Source of the DNA: Rhizophagus clarus
Taxonomy: Eukaryota; Glomeromycota; Glomeromycetes; Glomerales; Glomeraceae
Assembly: GCA_015698045.1 (NCBI GenBank)
Contig: BLAL01000246.1
Location: forward strand, 1,798,001 to 1,862,000
Direction of reading: 5' to 3'
Length of the DNA stretch: 64,000 nt
Position numbers and translations under genes: made by a program. Under the pieces are notes generated by a model that saw only the letters and a list, made by a program, of their open reading frames with translations, did not search any database and had not been told where the DNA came from. Numbering within the stretch: the stretch's first letter is position 1; each line of letters opens with the position of its first letter. Of this stretch, positions 9,111 to 22,036 are shown in pieces.

Positions 9111-10533
9111 TATATATTAAATTTCACTACATAAAATAGTCTTTTAGATTTAAAATTCTGGATTGTTCTAATTTTACTGAAGTCAAAAAATTTTTTTTCT
9201 TAACTTAAGACTATCTTACTAGAAGTAAATTTTATTAAAGACTTTTTTGTCTCTAATTATTTTTTCTAACTTGTATAATAGTAATAAAAATTATAGAATT
9301 TTTTATTTTGAATAATATATATATTTTCATTAGTATATTTGCAATTATACAGTCAAATCTCTATATACTGATACAGTTGTTTTGTAAAAAAAATATCAGT
9401 ATATTGATTTATCATTACATATAGGTTATTAATAATCATAATGCAAGCTAAAAATCCAATTCTTACTAGCATTATGCAAAGGTAGCTAAGAAAATCAAAG
9501 TCACTCTTTAATATTAAATTTTATTTGATTTTTTAAATATCAATTTTAAAAATGTCATGTGATTTACATGAAATTTTTATGTTAACTCAGGCCAAGTTTA
9601 TAGTGCCAACCTAAATTAATATCTATGTAACTTAAAATATCAGTACATTTTACTATATGTTAATAATAAATTTCAATCAGTACTATTTTATAAATTTGGT
9701 TAGATCTTTAGACATAATAATTTGGCATTCAAGCTAGTATACAAGTAATCTAAAACTGATAAACTAATAAAAGCATACTAGTTTCTTACCAGTTTCTTAC
9801 TAGTTCTATGCTAGTTCACGAATATTATTAAATTATTACTATAGCATTAAGTCAGATTCTTAAATTATATATCCTAAAAATTAACCAGAAATTATGTCAT
9901 AATGCTAACCAAAATTAATTGCAGATTTTTATTAAATTACTGTACTACCTAATATGATAATTTTTTATCAAACAGGTAGTTAATAAGTAAAGAAAAAAAC
10001 ACTCTTAATATAATCTTAATAGGTAATTAAAAAATTCTAAAAGTAAAAAACAAAAAAGATAGTTTTTTATAAATAAAATAAGTATAAATCATTAAAAACA
10101 AGTAGATAGTGACTAAAGAAAATAAATAAAAAGACTATAAAGCAATAAACTAAAATCAAATAGATATCAATAAAGTAATAAAAAGATTACAGAATGCTAA
10201 AAACAGTAATTAGATAATAATATACTTATAACTAGGTAACAGTTTACTTGTAATTAAATAACAGTATAATGCAATTGGATAATAATTTTATAAGACTATT
10301 ATTTAGTGATTAGGATTAAAGTTAGAATTAGATTAAAATTAGGGTTAGATTAGAATTTATATATTATTTTATTAATTAATACTAACCTAATACAAAGTAG
10401 TGGATAATAACTAACTTTAATTAAAAAATTTTAATAAAATTTATAAATAAGAAGTATACTAAAAATCAGTTGATTTAATAAAAAGGTGAAAGGTTAATTA
10501 GATTCCTATGATTAGTGATAAATTATATAATAT
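9111..10533. other. AT-rich non-coding stretch between transposons
   Basis: There is no gene. At 9349 the word 'CAGTCAAATCTCTATATACTG' resembles the end of a pogo-type MITE. A short hairpin follows ('ATATACTGATA...TATCAGTATAT', 9364-9415), but no matching right end was found. Near 9760-9830 short imperfect repeats of 'tactagtttctta' occur. Confidence 0.55.
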
Positions 10534-11523
10534 TAGGGCTCCGATCGGTTCGGTTCGGTTCGGTTTTTGCAAAAACCGATACCGAACCGAATTAATCGGT
10601 ATCGGTATTAATGATTACCAAAACCGATCGGTAATTACCGAAAACCGAACCGATTTACCGAACGAGTTTAGTAAAAAAACGTTTCGCAACGTTTAGCAAA
10701 AAAAAAGTTGCGAAACGATTTTTTCTTATCAAATCATCCATAAAAAAACGTTTCGCAACGTTTTTTATTAAAGTGACAAAAAAAAACGTTGCGAGACGTT
10801 TTTTTTATATTAAATCGTTTTATAAAAACGTTTCGCAACGTTTTTAAATAAAAAGAAAAATAACGTTGCGAAACGTTATTTTCTATATTAAATTTCCGAT
10901 GTAAAAAACGTTTCGCAACGTTTTTTACAAGTTTCGCAAAAATAACGTTGCGAAACGTTATTTTTTTTATATCAAACGTTTATGTAAAAAACGTTTTGCA
11001 ACGTTTTTTATAATGTTCGCAAAAATAACGTTGCGAAACGTTATTTTTCATAATAAATTGTTTATGTAAAAAACGTTTCGCAACGTTTTTTACAAGTTCC
11101 GCAAAAATAACGTTGCAAAACGTTATTTTTTTTATCAAATCGTTTATGTAAAAAACGTTTCGCAACGTTTTTTACAAGTTTCGCAAAAATAACGTTGCGA
11201 AATGTTATTTTTTATCAAATCGTTTATGTAAAAAACGTTTCGCAACATTTTTTACAAGTTCCGCAAAAATAACGTTGCAAAACGTTATTTTTTATATCAA
11301 ATGTTTATGTAAAAAACGTTTCGCAACGTTTTTTTTTAACTACATTATTTACGTTTTTCTTATAAAAAAAAAATGTTTTTATTATCGGTAAATCGGTTCG
11401 GTAAATCGCAAAACCGATACCGAAACTGAAAGTTTCGGTTCGATAAATCATAAAACCGAAACCGCTCTGATACCGAAACCGGTCGGTACGGTTCGGTAAT
11501 TACCGAAACCGATCGGAGCCTTA
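10534..11523. mobile_element. Non-autonomous hAT-like element with palindrome array, copy 2
   Basis: It has the same ends as the copy at 2513-3662 (TAGGGCTCCGATCGG at the left, CCGATCGGAGCCTTA at the right). A perfect 8-bp target duplication TATAATAT flanks it (10526-10533 and 11524-11531). The interior again alternates AACGTTTCGCAACGTT with AACGTTGCGAAACGTT. It is 990 bp against 1150 bp, mainly because the number of internal palindrome units differs. The outer arms are nearly identical to copy 1, which suggests recent common origin. No protein is encoded. Confidence 0.87.
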
Positions 11524-14500
11524 TATAATATATATAATATATTATTATTATTTATATATTAAAATAGTGATCTATATATTACTTCACTTTTAAAGTTTTT
11601 TATTGTTATAAGAAAATAATGCTTTATGAATGCATTATAATATACTTTTATACAGATTAAGATTCTTATACATTTAAGCAGTTGCTTTTCATAAACTTAT
11701 AAAAAGTTATCCAAATTTTACATAAAAAATTTGTTAAAAAATAATGATGAATTACTGGATTAATGGTTTAGATTAATATATTAGTTATGGTGATTTTAAT
11801 TTATTATTTTAGATTTAGATTGTTTATTTAATTGGTTTAGATTTAATTTTAAATTTTAATTTATTTAATAGTTTATTTTGTATTATATTTTTGATTATAA
11901 TTTTATTTGATTTATTTAGTTTAATTTTATTTTAGAGTTTTTTAGTTTATAAGAAGATAACAATTTATGAGTTCTTATTTTTTGGATCATATCTAGCTAT
12001 GTTGGGTGGATTTTAACATTTATATATAATTATTTATATTTAAGGTTGCCTGTCTAAACTAATTTTAAATTTAGCTAAATATCTAGTCTCTAGTTTTACT
12101 GATTTTTTAATAATACTTTACTATTGTTTCGCTATTTAATATGAATTACTATAAGTTTTGACATTTGTCAAGTTTTGCTAAATTTTTACTAAGATTTTAA
12201 TATAGTTTTGTCAAGTTTTACTCTTTTGACATTTAGATAGTTTGCTAAACTATCTAGTTTCACCCAGTAACTTTATTTATATTATACAATAAATTCATTA
12301 TGTGACCTTTGAAAAAAAAATATATATATATTAAAATAGTTTTTTACAATTATCTTGTCATTTAATAATTCAAATTAATTAAACTTTTTTTTATTTTGTA
12401 GAGTTTATTAAAAGTTATAAAATAAAAAAAAATTATAAAAATTAGATTATTTGATTACAAATTAATTATATAAATATAATTATATATATTATTATATACT
12501 TTTTTAGCCAATCAAAATGTAATTAGATAAAATGAAGATAAAAGCTACTAATTGAAAGAAATTAGCTGATTTCTAGCACATTTTTAATAAAAAATCTGGT
12601 ATAATAATCACTTTTTTAAGTTTAATAAAAATTGTTTATTTGAGCTAGAAATAAAATAATTACTAGTTAAAATAAGTTTTTACTAAAAGTTTTATTAAAA
12701 TCAAAAATTTTTTTTTATTATAAAAATTGATTTTTTGCAGTTTACACAAAAATTACCTAAATAACTGCTTTTTTAAATTTAGTTAATCTTTTTCTTTTTG
12801 TAAAATTACATATATTTTTATTATTTAAATTATATTTTACATTTACTTTTAAATTATATCTGAAAAAAAACTTTATTTTTAAGATAAATTTTTTTATATA
12901 TGTAAAAAAAAATATTACTAAAAAGGAAATAATAATAAAAATTTATAACAAACTATTAATTTACTTAATTTGTATAAATATTGTATCAAAAATTTTTTTT
13001 AGCTTTATGATAAAATATTCATAATTAATAATATACATAAAACCAAGATTGGTTAATTTTGATCTCTGAAATGGTCGAAATGGCCAAAATGATTTTAACC
13101 TGAGCCCTTCCAAAAGTCAAAATAGCTAAAATTACATCATAATCATATGATTTTTATAGTAATAATAATATTAAAATTCAAAGTTAACAATCTCTGCATC
13201 TAGTAATCTGATTTTTATGATCTTTACATGTTAGATTTAGTTCATTGAGAAGATTCTATTAATATGTATTACATATTTGTAGCATTAATATTGATGGAGT
13301 TATTCATGTTTAAATTTTGGTATTAAATTATAATTATAAAAATCACATGACTATGATGTATCCTAAGTCAAAATATTTTAACTTTTGGATTTTAATTTCA
13401 ACTTCATATATAATTAATGATCAACAAGTGATTTGAAATAACTGGCATCACAATCAGTGATTTTGATGTAATCCTGTTAATTGATATATATAAAATTTTA
13501 AATAAAATAAAATATCTAGTAGATATATTTTTATGAATATTTTATTTTATTTAAATAAGAAAATGAAATATTTTTTTTATATTTAGATAGTATAATAGTA
13601 AATAATTAAATCTTTTTACTCCTTTTATTACTGTGAACTTTAGTATATTTGAATGATACAAAAATTAAGGCTACCTCAAAATATATATCCAAGTGTATTT
13701 AAAAAAAAATTAATATATTGAACTATAAAGAGAATATAAAAACAAGTCTGATTAGCAAATCATAAGTGAAAGGTAAATTGAATGTTAATATGTAAAAAGA
13801 ATTGAAATATGATAAATAATTTCACATTGTTATATTGAAGGGAATTTATTTATTTCAACCATCTGTTTTGGATTTGGTTAATAATCATTATATTTTTAAA
13901 AGAATGATTGGTTTCTTCCAAAGATATATTATATATTTCAACTAATATTCATTGCAAATATAACTAAGTATACATGTTACAACTTGTTTTTCAATTCTAA
14001 TCTAAAAGCTATTTTGCAGGAGAAAAGATTTTCTTAACAAATTTCTAATATATGTTGCTAGATAATTGGTTCAAACATGATCGCATTTTTTTTAGATGAA
14101 CGGTAATTACTACCTAATTAACTTTCTATCAAATCAGAATACACGTTTAACTAATATCTTCTTTTCAATCCAAAGTCAAATTGATAAAAGAATTTTCGCA
14201 TATCAAACTAATTATTTTTTCAATTCATTACCAGAATGAGGATAAATTATTACTTCAATAAAATTTGCATGGTTTATATTGTGATACAACAAAAAATCAC
14301 CATATAGTTCAACTGGCAAAAAGATAATCCGCGGATTTAAGAAATTTTCTGGCCAGTAAGCAATAAAAAGGTGTTTTGTTTGTACTAGTATTATTTAATA
14401 ACGAATTTTGAGATTTAAATCTGAAACGAGCATGTAAATTAACATAATGTAACTATGCATTTTGTCCCTTGCATAAATGTAGAAAAAAACACAGTACAAC

Positions 14501-16561
14501 GAAGAAAAAGACAAAGAGTGAAACGAGAAATCAAATGTTCATCCCAGTTAAGAATCAAAAATATCCACGTACGTAAATGCTTCGTTTAAAGATTTGGTTG
14601 ACGAATTATAAATATACCAAATAAAATTTTTTGTGTAATTGTACAGAATTAATTTTATGACAAACAATCTCTTTGTAATTTAAAAAAATGTGCAATTTTA
14701 TTTATACTTTATGATAAAGTCAAATTTCAATAGCATTGATAGAGATAATTTAAATTATACTTTAATAAGACACCGAAATGCGAATAAATTTTTTATTAAC
14801 TGAAAATTCTCCTGCACTGCAAAGCATATAAATCATAGTAACCCCTAGAATGTATAATAGTATAGTAAGTACCCTGGATGAGGTACCCGAGTTTTTTTAA
14901 ATCACAGTATTAGTATGGTATCATCTGCATTTTAGTATGGTTGTTGATTTTATAGTATCAACCTTATTTTTGATTTTCACTTGTTTTTTAAATTTTAAAA
15001 ATGTCATCTTTTTCCTTTGCATTTTAAAAAATAACCCCTTTTTCTATTTATAATTAAATATATTTTTAATTATTTATTTCGGTTAAATTTATTTGGAATG
15101 ATTTAGATGATTTTACAAATTCCTTTTTTTTTATTGATAATCTTTTTTCCTCCGTACTTGCTGTTCTTTTAAAAGTTATTCGGAAATCAAAAAAAAAAAA
15201 TAATAATCCAACATAAAATATGACGTTTGTCCGGATTCCCTAAAAAAACTTGTAAATGATCGATCTCGGGATGTAAGATAAATAGCAATTGAGGCTTATT
15301 CTAATCACATCAATTGAGGCTTTGAAAGAAAAAAAAACCGATTGTTTCAATAATGATAATATAACACATCTGACGCTTTTTGATTTTGATTATAAACGGA
15401 TATCGGCCTCTGTCTTGTAAGATTCCTGACCTTATTATGGTTTTACCGATAAAATGGAGCATATTGACCATACACAAACGATCAAATCACACAAACTTTT
15501 TTGCTGTATATAAAAAAAAAAAAAAAAAAAAAATGATTTCATGATTTACCTTTTTTTGAGGGGAAAAATTTTTTAAAAATAAAATTTCATCATTTTAACA
15601 TACATTTGATTTGCTAATAATTAACCCTTTGCATATTTCTAAAATTAGATAAAATTGTATTTAAAATGATTATTCCCATCATAAAAGGGTTTAATTTTGA
15701 CCAAAGATACTAACTTCTTGGCGTATGATCAAAGTGAAATCTTGGCATTACCAGGTTAAAGCCCATTTGTGCATTTGCGATGAATGTGATACAAAATCAA
15801 CAAAAATGTTATTAGCCTTGGCCCTTGGCCCAAACATATCTATCTATTTATAATATAATTACAAATCCCTTATAGAGTCTTTTATTTACCAAAAACAATG
15901 ATTTACAATCGTTTTAAGTATTTATATTATAACCGTGACAACATCATATATTACATACATATATATATACTGTATGAGATTATATGTTAGACGGAAAAAA
16001 TTTTAAATACTTGTATGCGCGCGGCTATTGTTTAAAAATTTTTTTTTTTCTGTTTCTTATCGGTTTCATGTACATTTAATAGGTCGCACAATTCCCCAAC
16101 TTTTTTAATCAAAAGAAGATTCTTTTTGAAAATTAACGAAAATAATTAAAAATAATAATAATAAAAAAACTAATTAAAAAAAGGTATATAAAGTAAACGT
16201 ATTTTCGTTTTGTTGACTTTTTGTACCTTTTTTTTTCTGAAACAAAATTATTTTATTTTGTTTCTTTTCCTGTTTTAATAAAAATAAAAATATAAAAATA
16301 TTGGCAATAACGAACGTAACAAGAATATAAAAAAAAAGGACAAAAAAAAAAATAAAAAAAATAAAAAAAAAATCACAATTTTCTCTTTAAATGTAAATTA
16401 ATTTTAATTAATATAAAAATTGATCAGGATCTTTCTATTCGTCTTTTATTGAAATTTTAAATATTATTATACTTTTTTTCTATATATATATATTTATATA
16501 TATATATTTATATAAGAAAATATAAGAACACCTTTTTTTTCAAAAACAAAAAAAAAAAAAT
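11524..16561. other. 5-kb AT-rich region without genes; promoter side of the LEA-2 gene at the right end
   Basis: No coding region is supportable on either strand. An inverted-repeat element candidate lies at 13110-13395 (separate entry). Around 14850-14900 the words 'aagtaccctgg' and 'ggtacccgag' recall the subterminal words of the pogo-like element, but no ends were found. A run of about 27 A lies near 15507-15533. From about 16130 to 16560 the sequence becomes pyrimidine/adenine rich, with long A-runs and (TA)n at 16482-16515. This is probably the promoter and 5' leader of the gene starting at 16562. Confidence 0.55.
13110..13395. mobile_element. Candidate MITE with decayed terminal inverted repeats
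   Basis: Left arm 'ccaaaagtcaaaatagct' then 'tacatcataatcatatgatt' (about 13110-13158). Right arm 'aatcacatgactatgatgta' then 'agtcaaaatattttaacttt' + 'tgg' (about 13335-13395). The arms pair as an imperfect inverted repeat enclosing about 175 bp. No clear target duplication was seen and no coding sequence is present. The arms are old and degenerate. Confidence 0.45.
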
Positions 16562-17797
16562 ATGTCAAACTACCAACAAAATATGAGTGAACATTATGGT
16601 AACCAAGGGAATGTTTCAATGAGATCATTAGGTGGAGGTAAGTAATGTTCCTTTTTGGAATTTGAAGATAAATTTCTTTTATATTGATTATTTATTTCTT
16701 CTTTAGTGACTGCAATAGGAACACCTCAAGTTAATCCTACAGAAAATCCCGATGAAATAGCTTCAATAAATTCATCATCATCATATCCACAACAACAACG
16801 GGATGTATATAATCTAGGACAACCAAGATATTCAATGGATGAAGGAGAATCTCGTCCGGGTTCTGTATTAACAAGAGATAGTTATCACCAACCATTAGTG
16901 GAAAAAAATACTTATGATTTAAATAATCAACAACATTACCCTGATTATAATCAGGCTAGTGGATTAGGGGGATTTTTTCCCCAACATAAATATATTCGTC
17001 AAGATGATGATCAATATTATGATGAAGAAGCAACACGTCATAATACTCTTACTTCAGGAGATCCAAATGTTTATGGCTTTGAGCATGATTATACTGATAG
17101 AGATTTTCCTGGTGGTGGTAAAGGTGCCCGTCAATCTATGACTGGTGAACATCTTACTGTGCCAAATGTTCAAAAGAAAAAAAGATGTTGTGGTTGTTGC
17201 ACTTGGCCAGTTTGTATTTTAGTTACTTTAATTATTTTAATTGGTTTGGGAGTTACTGCATTTTTCGTTTTGCCCCGTATTCCTACAGTTGATATTAAAG
17301 ATGCTAAACCTGCATCAGTACCAATTCTCACTACAAATCCTCCTTATATTAATATGAATTTTACTTTGAGTGTTGAAATTGATAATACTAAAAATTATGT
17401 TCCATACAAATTCAATAAGATTGATATTACAGTAAGTTATTATCTTAATTTTATATCTATTATTATTATTGTTTATTAATTTCTTTTTTATTTTTAGGTA
17501 TTTGATAGAGCAGTTGAGAATTCTAATTCTATTGCTACTGGGACAAAAACTGATTATACTTTATTACCAAAAATTATTGATACAGTAGATTTTCCATTAA
17601 CTGTCAATTATACAGGCCAATCTCTTGATGATCCTGTTATAAAGAATTTTGTTAATGCTTGCTCACCTCAAGTTAAAAAACATACTCCATTAAAACTTAG
17701 GGTTGATGTTATGTTATTTGTTGCGGGTATTGATTGGATTTATAAACCAAAAATTTCTGTTCCTATACCAGATATAAATTGTCCTGCTGTCATTTGA
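16562..17797 (+). CDS. LEA-2 domain membrane protein (366 aa)
   Basis: Three exons, 16562-16637, 16707-17431 and 17498-17797, join in frame across GT-AG introns. The N-terminal ~180 residues are polar, Gln/Asn/Tyr/Asp-rich and likely disordered and cytosolic. A basic-Cys stretch (KKKRCCGCC, about residues 182-190) precedes one hydrophobic segment (about 192-214). The remaining ~150 residues are a beta-rich region ('PTVDIKDAK', 'NMNFTLSVEIDNTKNY', 'LKLRVDVMLFVAGI'). This matches the layout of LEA-2 (late embryogenesis abundant type 2) domain proteins of fungi: a single anchor followed by an outward or luminal LEA-2 domain. The family is linked to membrane or cell-wall stress roles, but no specific function can be assigned. 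The Cys cluster next to the membrane could be palmitoylated (inference). The first Met was chosen because it follows an A-rich leader with no upstream frame. Confidence 0.85.
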
Positions 17798-18043
17798 ATT
17801 AAAAAATATACCAAATTTTTATTTCGAATTTTTTGACTTTTTTTGTAATATATTTTTATATTTATATATTTATTATTTTATTATTATTAATTATGGTTAG
17901 TTTAGATAAAAAAAAAAAAATTACTAGAAATAATTTACATATCACATGATTGCATAATCGAAAATTAGTTTTGCATTTATATTTAAAAAAATTTTTTTAT
18001 TTTTGAAAAAATATATATATACACATATATTGTATATAATTTA

Positions 18044-19218
18044 TTATTTTCTTCTCCATACTGACATATGTTCATTCCCTTTTCTTCTTTCAAAACTATT
18101 TGGATTTTCATCAAAGTACTCTCTAATAAAATTTTCTCCCAATAATTCTTGGTATCTATTGTACAAACAAAAATGCGTCAATTTTTATTTGTACTCAAAG
18201 TGCCAAACGCTGCGCCACAATAGTTATATCAGGTACATTACTTACATTTCAGGACTAAGAACATACGGAGGTCCATCTGTTTGTTCACTTATAGCTCTTA
18301 GAGGATACATTAATGCAATTAATATACCACCGGAAGAAATTAATTCTGCAATTCTTGAAGCCCATTTCGGGCGTGAATGTGGTGGAAAACTACACAAGAA
18401 CCTAAAAAAATATTTTTTTTTTTTTTGAAATTAAGTCGAATACTCGGAATAGATATGTAATACTTGTACAGTACATACGTATAATCATAAACGAATTGAT
18501 ATTTTTCTTCTTGCGGGTTGAAATCAAAGAAATCTCCTTGTTGGAATGTTACTCTAGAATCGGGAATGTTAAGTTCTTTTTGTTCCTAGTAACATGATTT
18601 ATAACTTGAAATTAAACAAGGAATAATAATAATAATTAACTGAATATGGTATTTACTTTTTGAACTTGTTCAATTAAGGTTTTACTTATATCTAATCCTG
18701 TAACATGTCTTTTCTCGCTCGATAAGTAATATACATCGTATCCCTATTAAAAGACTATTTTATAAATCGTTGTTCGCATTTATTGCTAATATTCGCATTT
18801 TAACTTATATCCGCGTTTATGTTAATTTTGTTAATTTTTAAACTTTAATTACTTTTCCACATCCAGGTACCAATCCACGTCCTTCAGGTAAAGGGAACTT
18901 TTTTTCTTCGATTAACTGTTTTAAAGCCGGTGAAGGTTCTCCAAAATCCCACGGAGTCACCTAAATAAAATTTCATGATTACGTGATAAAAAAGAAAAAG
19001 CTCTTAATAAAACAGAATTACTTACACCTTTTTGCCATAATGTATCCCATCTTTCTTTAATTTTATACGATTATAAATTATTAAGAAAAGAATTCAAAAA
19101 AAAAAAGAAGGAACAATATAAAAAATTATTCAAAATTATTCAATACGATACCAAAGTCACTCTCATTATTATTAAAAATATCTTTAATAAGTTGAATATC
19201 TTTATTAAGTTGAGACAT
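18044..19218 (-). CDS. TPMT-family S-adenosylmethionine methyltransferase (221 aa)
   Basis: Seven short exons on the minus strand, 19218-19152, 19054-19026, 18960-18853, 18743-18657, 18585-18479, 18401-18246 and 18155-18044, join with consistent phases to 221 residues. The N-terminal 'RWDTLWQKG' + '[13 protein letters not shown]' is the thiopurine S-methyltransferase (TPMT) family signature. '[15 protein letters not shown]' is the SAM-binding glycine motif, 'VTGLDIS' is motif II, and 'QGDFFDF' with 'FVYDYTFLCSFPP' complete the Rossmann core. It ends 'HMSVWRRK', again typical of the family. Fungal members methylate small thiols or halides, but the substrate cannot be read here. Length matches the family. 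It converges on the LEA-2 gene, with 246 bp between their stops. Confidence 0.88.
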
Positions 19219-21561
19219 TTTTTATGAACTTTTTTCATAAACACTTTTCTCTTTTGTATTAAAATCATGTTTGTTTCTCAAATTAACGCCATCGGGTATT
19301 CGGGACCATTTGCCGAATTTCGGTTTAAGATTTTCCAAAACTCCGATTTATTATAGTTCAGGTATATAATCTTTGTTGTTTTCAGAGATAAAAAAAATCT
19401 TCATATTAGGAAGATAATTATTGTGTTACAAAAAACAGGAAAATCATTCACGTGATAAAAATGATATTATATTCTTGAAAAATTTTTAGCCATAATTATT
19501 TACTTCAAAACAGAAATATAACAGAAAATTAAATTATATTCATAAAGCATTAGTAATTTAAAATACCCGAATATTGTCAAGAATAACGCAAAAAGTAAAT
19601 AAAAAATCGTGTTTACGATCACCGTATGCAGTATACCATATTTATTAGAAGTATGATTATAATCTAGTTATTCTGGACTTCTGGTTCTACATTAGCTGAA
19701 AGAAAGATATGATTTTGAGACCCGAAAAACAGAGTCTATAACGGTGCTTATTCTTGGACGATTCTTTAAAGAGCTAAAACACAAATTAACTTATAGATCA
19801 TTTGAAGGTGGTATCTTTGCTTAGTTCAGATCTCCAAGTTCATATAATTATCTTCACCGACAACATACTCTCTTAATGCTTCGAACAGAGTACTTAAGAT
19901 TGACAGTGAAATGATTGGTTATTGAAGCTGGTACGGATTTGTTTAAATAATCTCGTGCCGTTCTGGATTTGTGAAGTTTGAATATAGACATGGAGAACTA
20001 ACAATGATGATGATAATATCCTAAAATACAACTATAAAAGAATAAAATATTCTGAAACGCAATTTTTCTTTCAGACTTCTAACAATACCTATAGTATCTT
20101 AAATATGCTATCCCATTTAATCCATTATTACTCTTTAACTTATCAATTTCTATTTGTTGACATTGGCGGAACATTGGCGAAACATTGATATTTCTTTTAT
20201 TCTTTAAACATTCTGCTATTTATACTAAAATGACATCCATTTGAAGCACGTTTAGATCTGCTAGGTGTTCAAAACCGCAAAGCCAAGAGTCATAATATTC
20301 TTCACTTTGTTCAAATAAGGAAAACATGATTCCATATAAAGGGTTTTAATTATGAAATCCTTTGCTTTACATTATTATTCGTACTGCTATGGGACATTGA
20401 AGGTGTATTTAGACTACAAACCATCGACAACTCTGAAAATATTGAAGATATTTTTCATCAGCTCATTGTCTAGTGGTGAAAAAAATGCTGAATGAGCTTA
20501 CTCATCTACTACATTTGTAAACTCCATGAGTATTTTTGATCATTCCTATTCTTAAATAGTATCAGACATAGTTTCATAATTTTCCTATACTGAGTTTGAA
20601 GCAAGATAACGAAGAATGGTTGTAACCGACTTTCCAGCAATGTTGTAGGATAAAAATTTCTCGTACATCCTAATAGCCAACTGTTGTAGTTCATCAATTA
20701 CAATTGGTAAACTGCTCTTGTTGAGGGACCAAAATTTTGAATTATTCATTCCCTTCATGGTGAAAATAAAATCGGAGGTAACAGTATAAATATATATGTA
20801 CCTTGAGATCCCAAGTATTGGAGGCATCTCCGGCATTTAATCCAAATAAAGAACGGTTCTCTCAGATCTAGAAGAAAAATAGAAAAAAGAAATCATTATT
20901 TGCCTTTGTCTATGTCTTCATTTAAGCCATATCAAAATTAAAAAAAAAATATATTCACATATTACAGTACTACACTTGTAAAATATTAACTACCGATTAT
21001 CTTCCTTTAAGTATGTATTCAAAGATTTCACTTAAGCAGATAAATAGCTTATTGCATTAAGATCGTTTGGATGTTAGAGGTACAACTATTTCATTATGAA
21101 ATTTCGCATAAAAGATTTAATTCCAGTTTCTTGAGTGAATTTAATTGTGAAAAGATTTTTTTTCTTAAGCTAAAGTTCTCATTCATCGTTCGTTTCTTTC
21201 TTTTGATAGGAAATAGCAACTTTCCATAATGTTAGTTTGTGTTAGGGAATGTTCAATTCCGCCGTTTCTTCAACGGCTTTCTGAAGATGTTAAATGTTCC
21301 ATTTTTTCTTCCCCACTTAAACTATTCGACTAATGAGCCTTTCGACTAATGAGCCTATTTATATACCAATGAGTGTTATGATTTCAGAATGAACTGAACC
21401 AAGAAGAATAAGGAATAAAGGTATAAGTTTTAAGGATATAATTTGATATATATTTGTATTTGCGAATAATAAGACTTTTACAGACTCTTATTGATGGTTT
21501 CGATACAGGTATTTTGAAAAAAATTAATTTATAAGAATGAATTAATTCACGAATTTATTTC
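19219..21561. other. 2.3-kb intergenic region containing a decayed coding remnant
   Basis: No intact gene. The part at about 19680-20880 carries gene-like composition and is entered separately. Around 21328-21358 the word 'ttcgactaatgagcct' is duplicated in tandem. The rest is AT-rich. Confidence 0.5.
19680..20880 (-). pseudogene. Degraded coding remnant, family not recognised
   Basis: The minus strand shows protein-like stretches in changing frames, with higher sequence complexity than the surrounding AT desert. Examples are 'SLFGLNAGDASNTWDLK' (about 20855-20800), followed by 'KFWSLNKSSLPIVIDELQQL' and 'EKFLSYNIAGKSVTTILRYL' (about 20735-20590), and 'LKNRPRISTVIDSVF' (about 19760). They are broken by many stops and frame changes. 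I do not recognise the family. An F-box/LRR-like or other expanded fungal family is possible. A heavily split intron-rich gene is less likely, because splice signals do not line up. Confidence 0.4.
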
Positions 21562-21749
21562 CGTATTTTTGGGGGATGTGGTTCGATCACGTGATTAATT
21601 GCAATTTATCACCCCCCATCATCACGCCCCAGTTTTCCATTTTTACTATTTTATATCATGTGAAAAAACTTTTGTCACCCAATATTTGTCACACCGTTAA
21701 TAGTAAAAATCACGTGATCGAACCACGCTTTGGACACACCCCCGTATTT
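21562..21749. mobile_element. Small MITE with GTGGTTCGATCACGTGAT terminal repeats
   Basis: The left arm GGGGGATGTGGTTCGATCAC + GTGAT starts at 21571. The right arm, read as reverse complement, is GGGGGTGTGTCCAAAGC + GTGGTTCGATCACGTGAT and ends at 21743. The arms share an exact 18-bp core holding the palindrome ATCACGTGAT. CGTATTT occurs on both sides (21562-21568 and 21743-21749) as a possible target duplication. The interior (about 120 bp) carries a second inverted pair ('tttttactatt'/'aatagtaaaaa'). It has no coding capacity. It lies about 290 bp beyond the 3' end of the F-box gene. Confidence 0.65.
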
Positions 21750-22036
21750 GGCTAATGTGGATTTGTGCGTGATCTACTTGCATGCGGATTATTTAACAGA
21801 ATAAACAATTTTTTTATAAATATTTTTAAATTTTTTATAGAAAAAAATTTAAATTAATTCGTGAAAAGTTCTAATTGTTTTCTAATTTCTAAATTAATTT
21901 ATCCAATCCAACTACTTTATAAATCTTCCCAGAAATTGTCTATAAATAATATAATTCCAAAATGTTACAATACAAAAATTGTTTTTCTATATAAAAATAC
22001 AAAAATGTTACAATAATAGATTCATTAAATAATAAA

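Noticed and set aside
9349-9420. Pogo-type MITE end (CAGTCAAATCTC...) as a mobile element
   Set aside because: No matching right end and no TA-flanked partner were found, so it is left as a note only.
18003-18428. 141-codon plus-strand frame
   Set aside because: It is antisense to the last two exons of the TPMT-family methyltransferase, which has family motifs and consistent splice phases.
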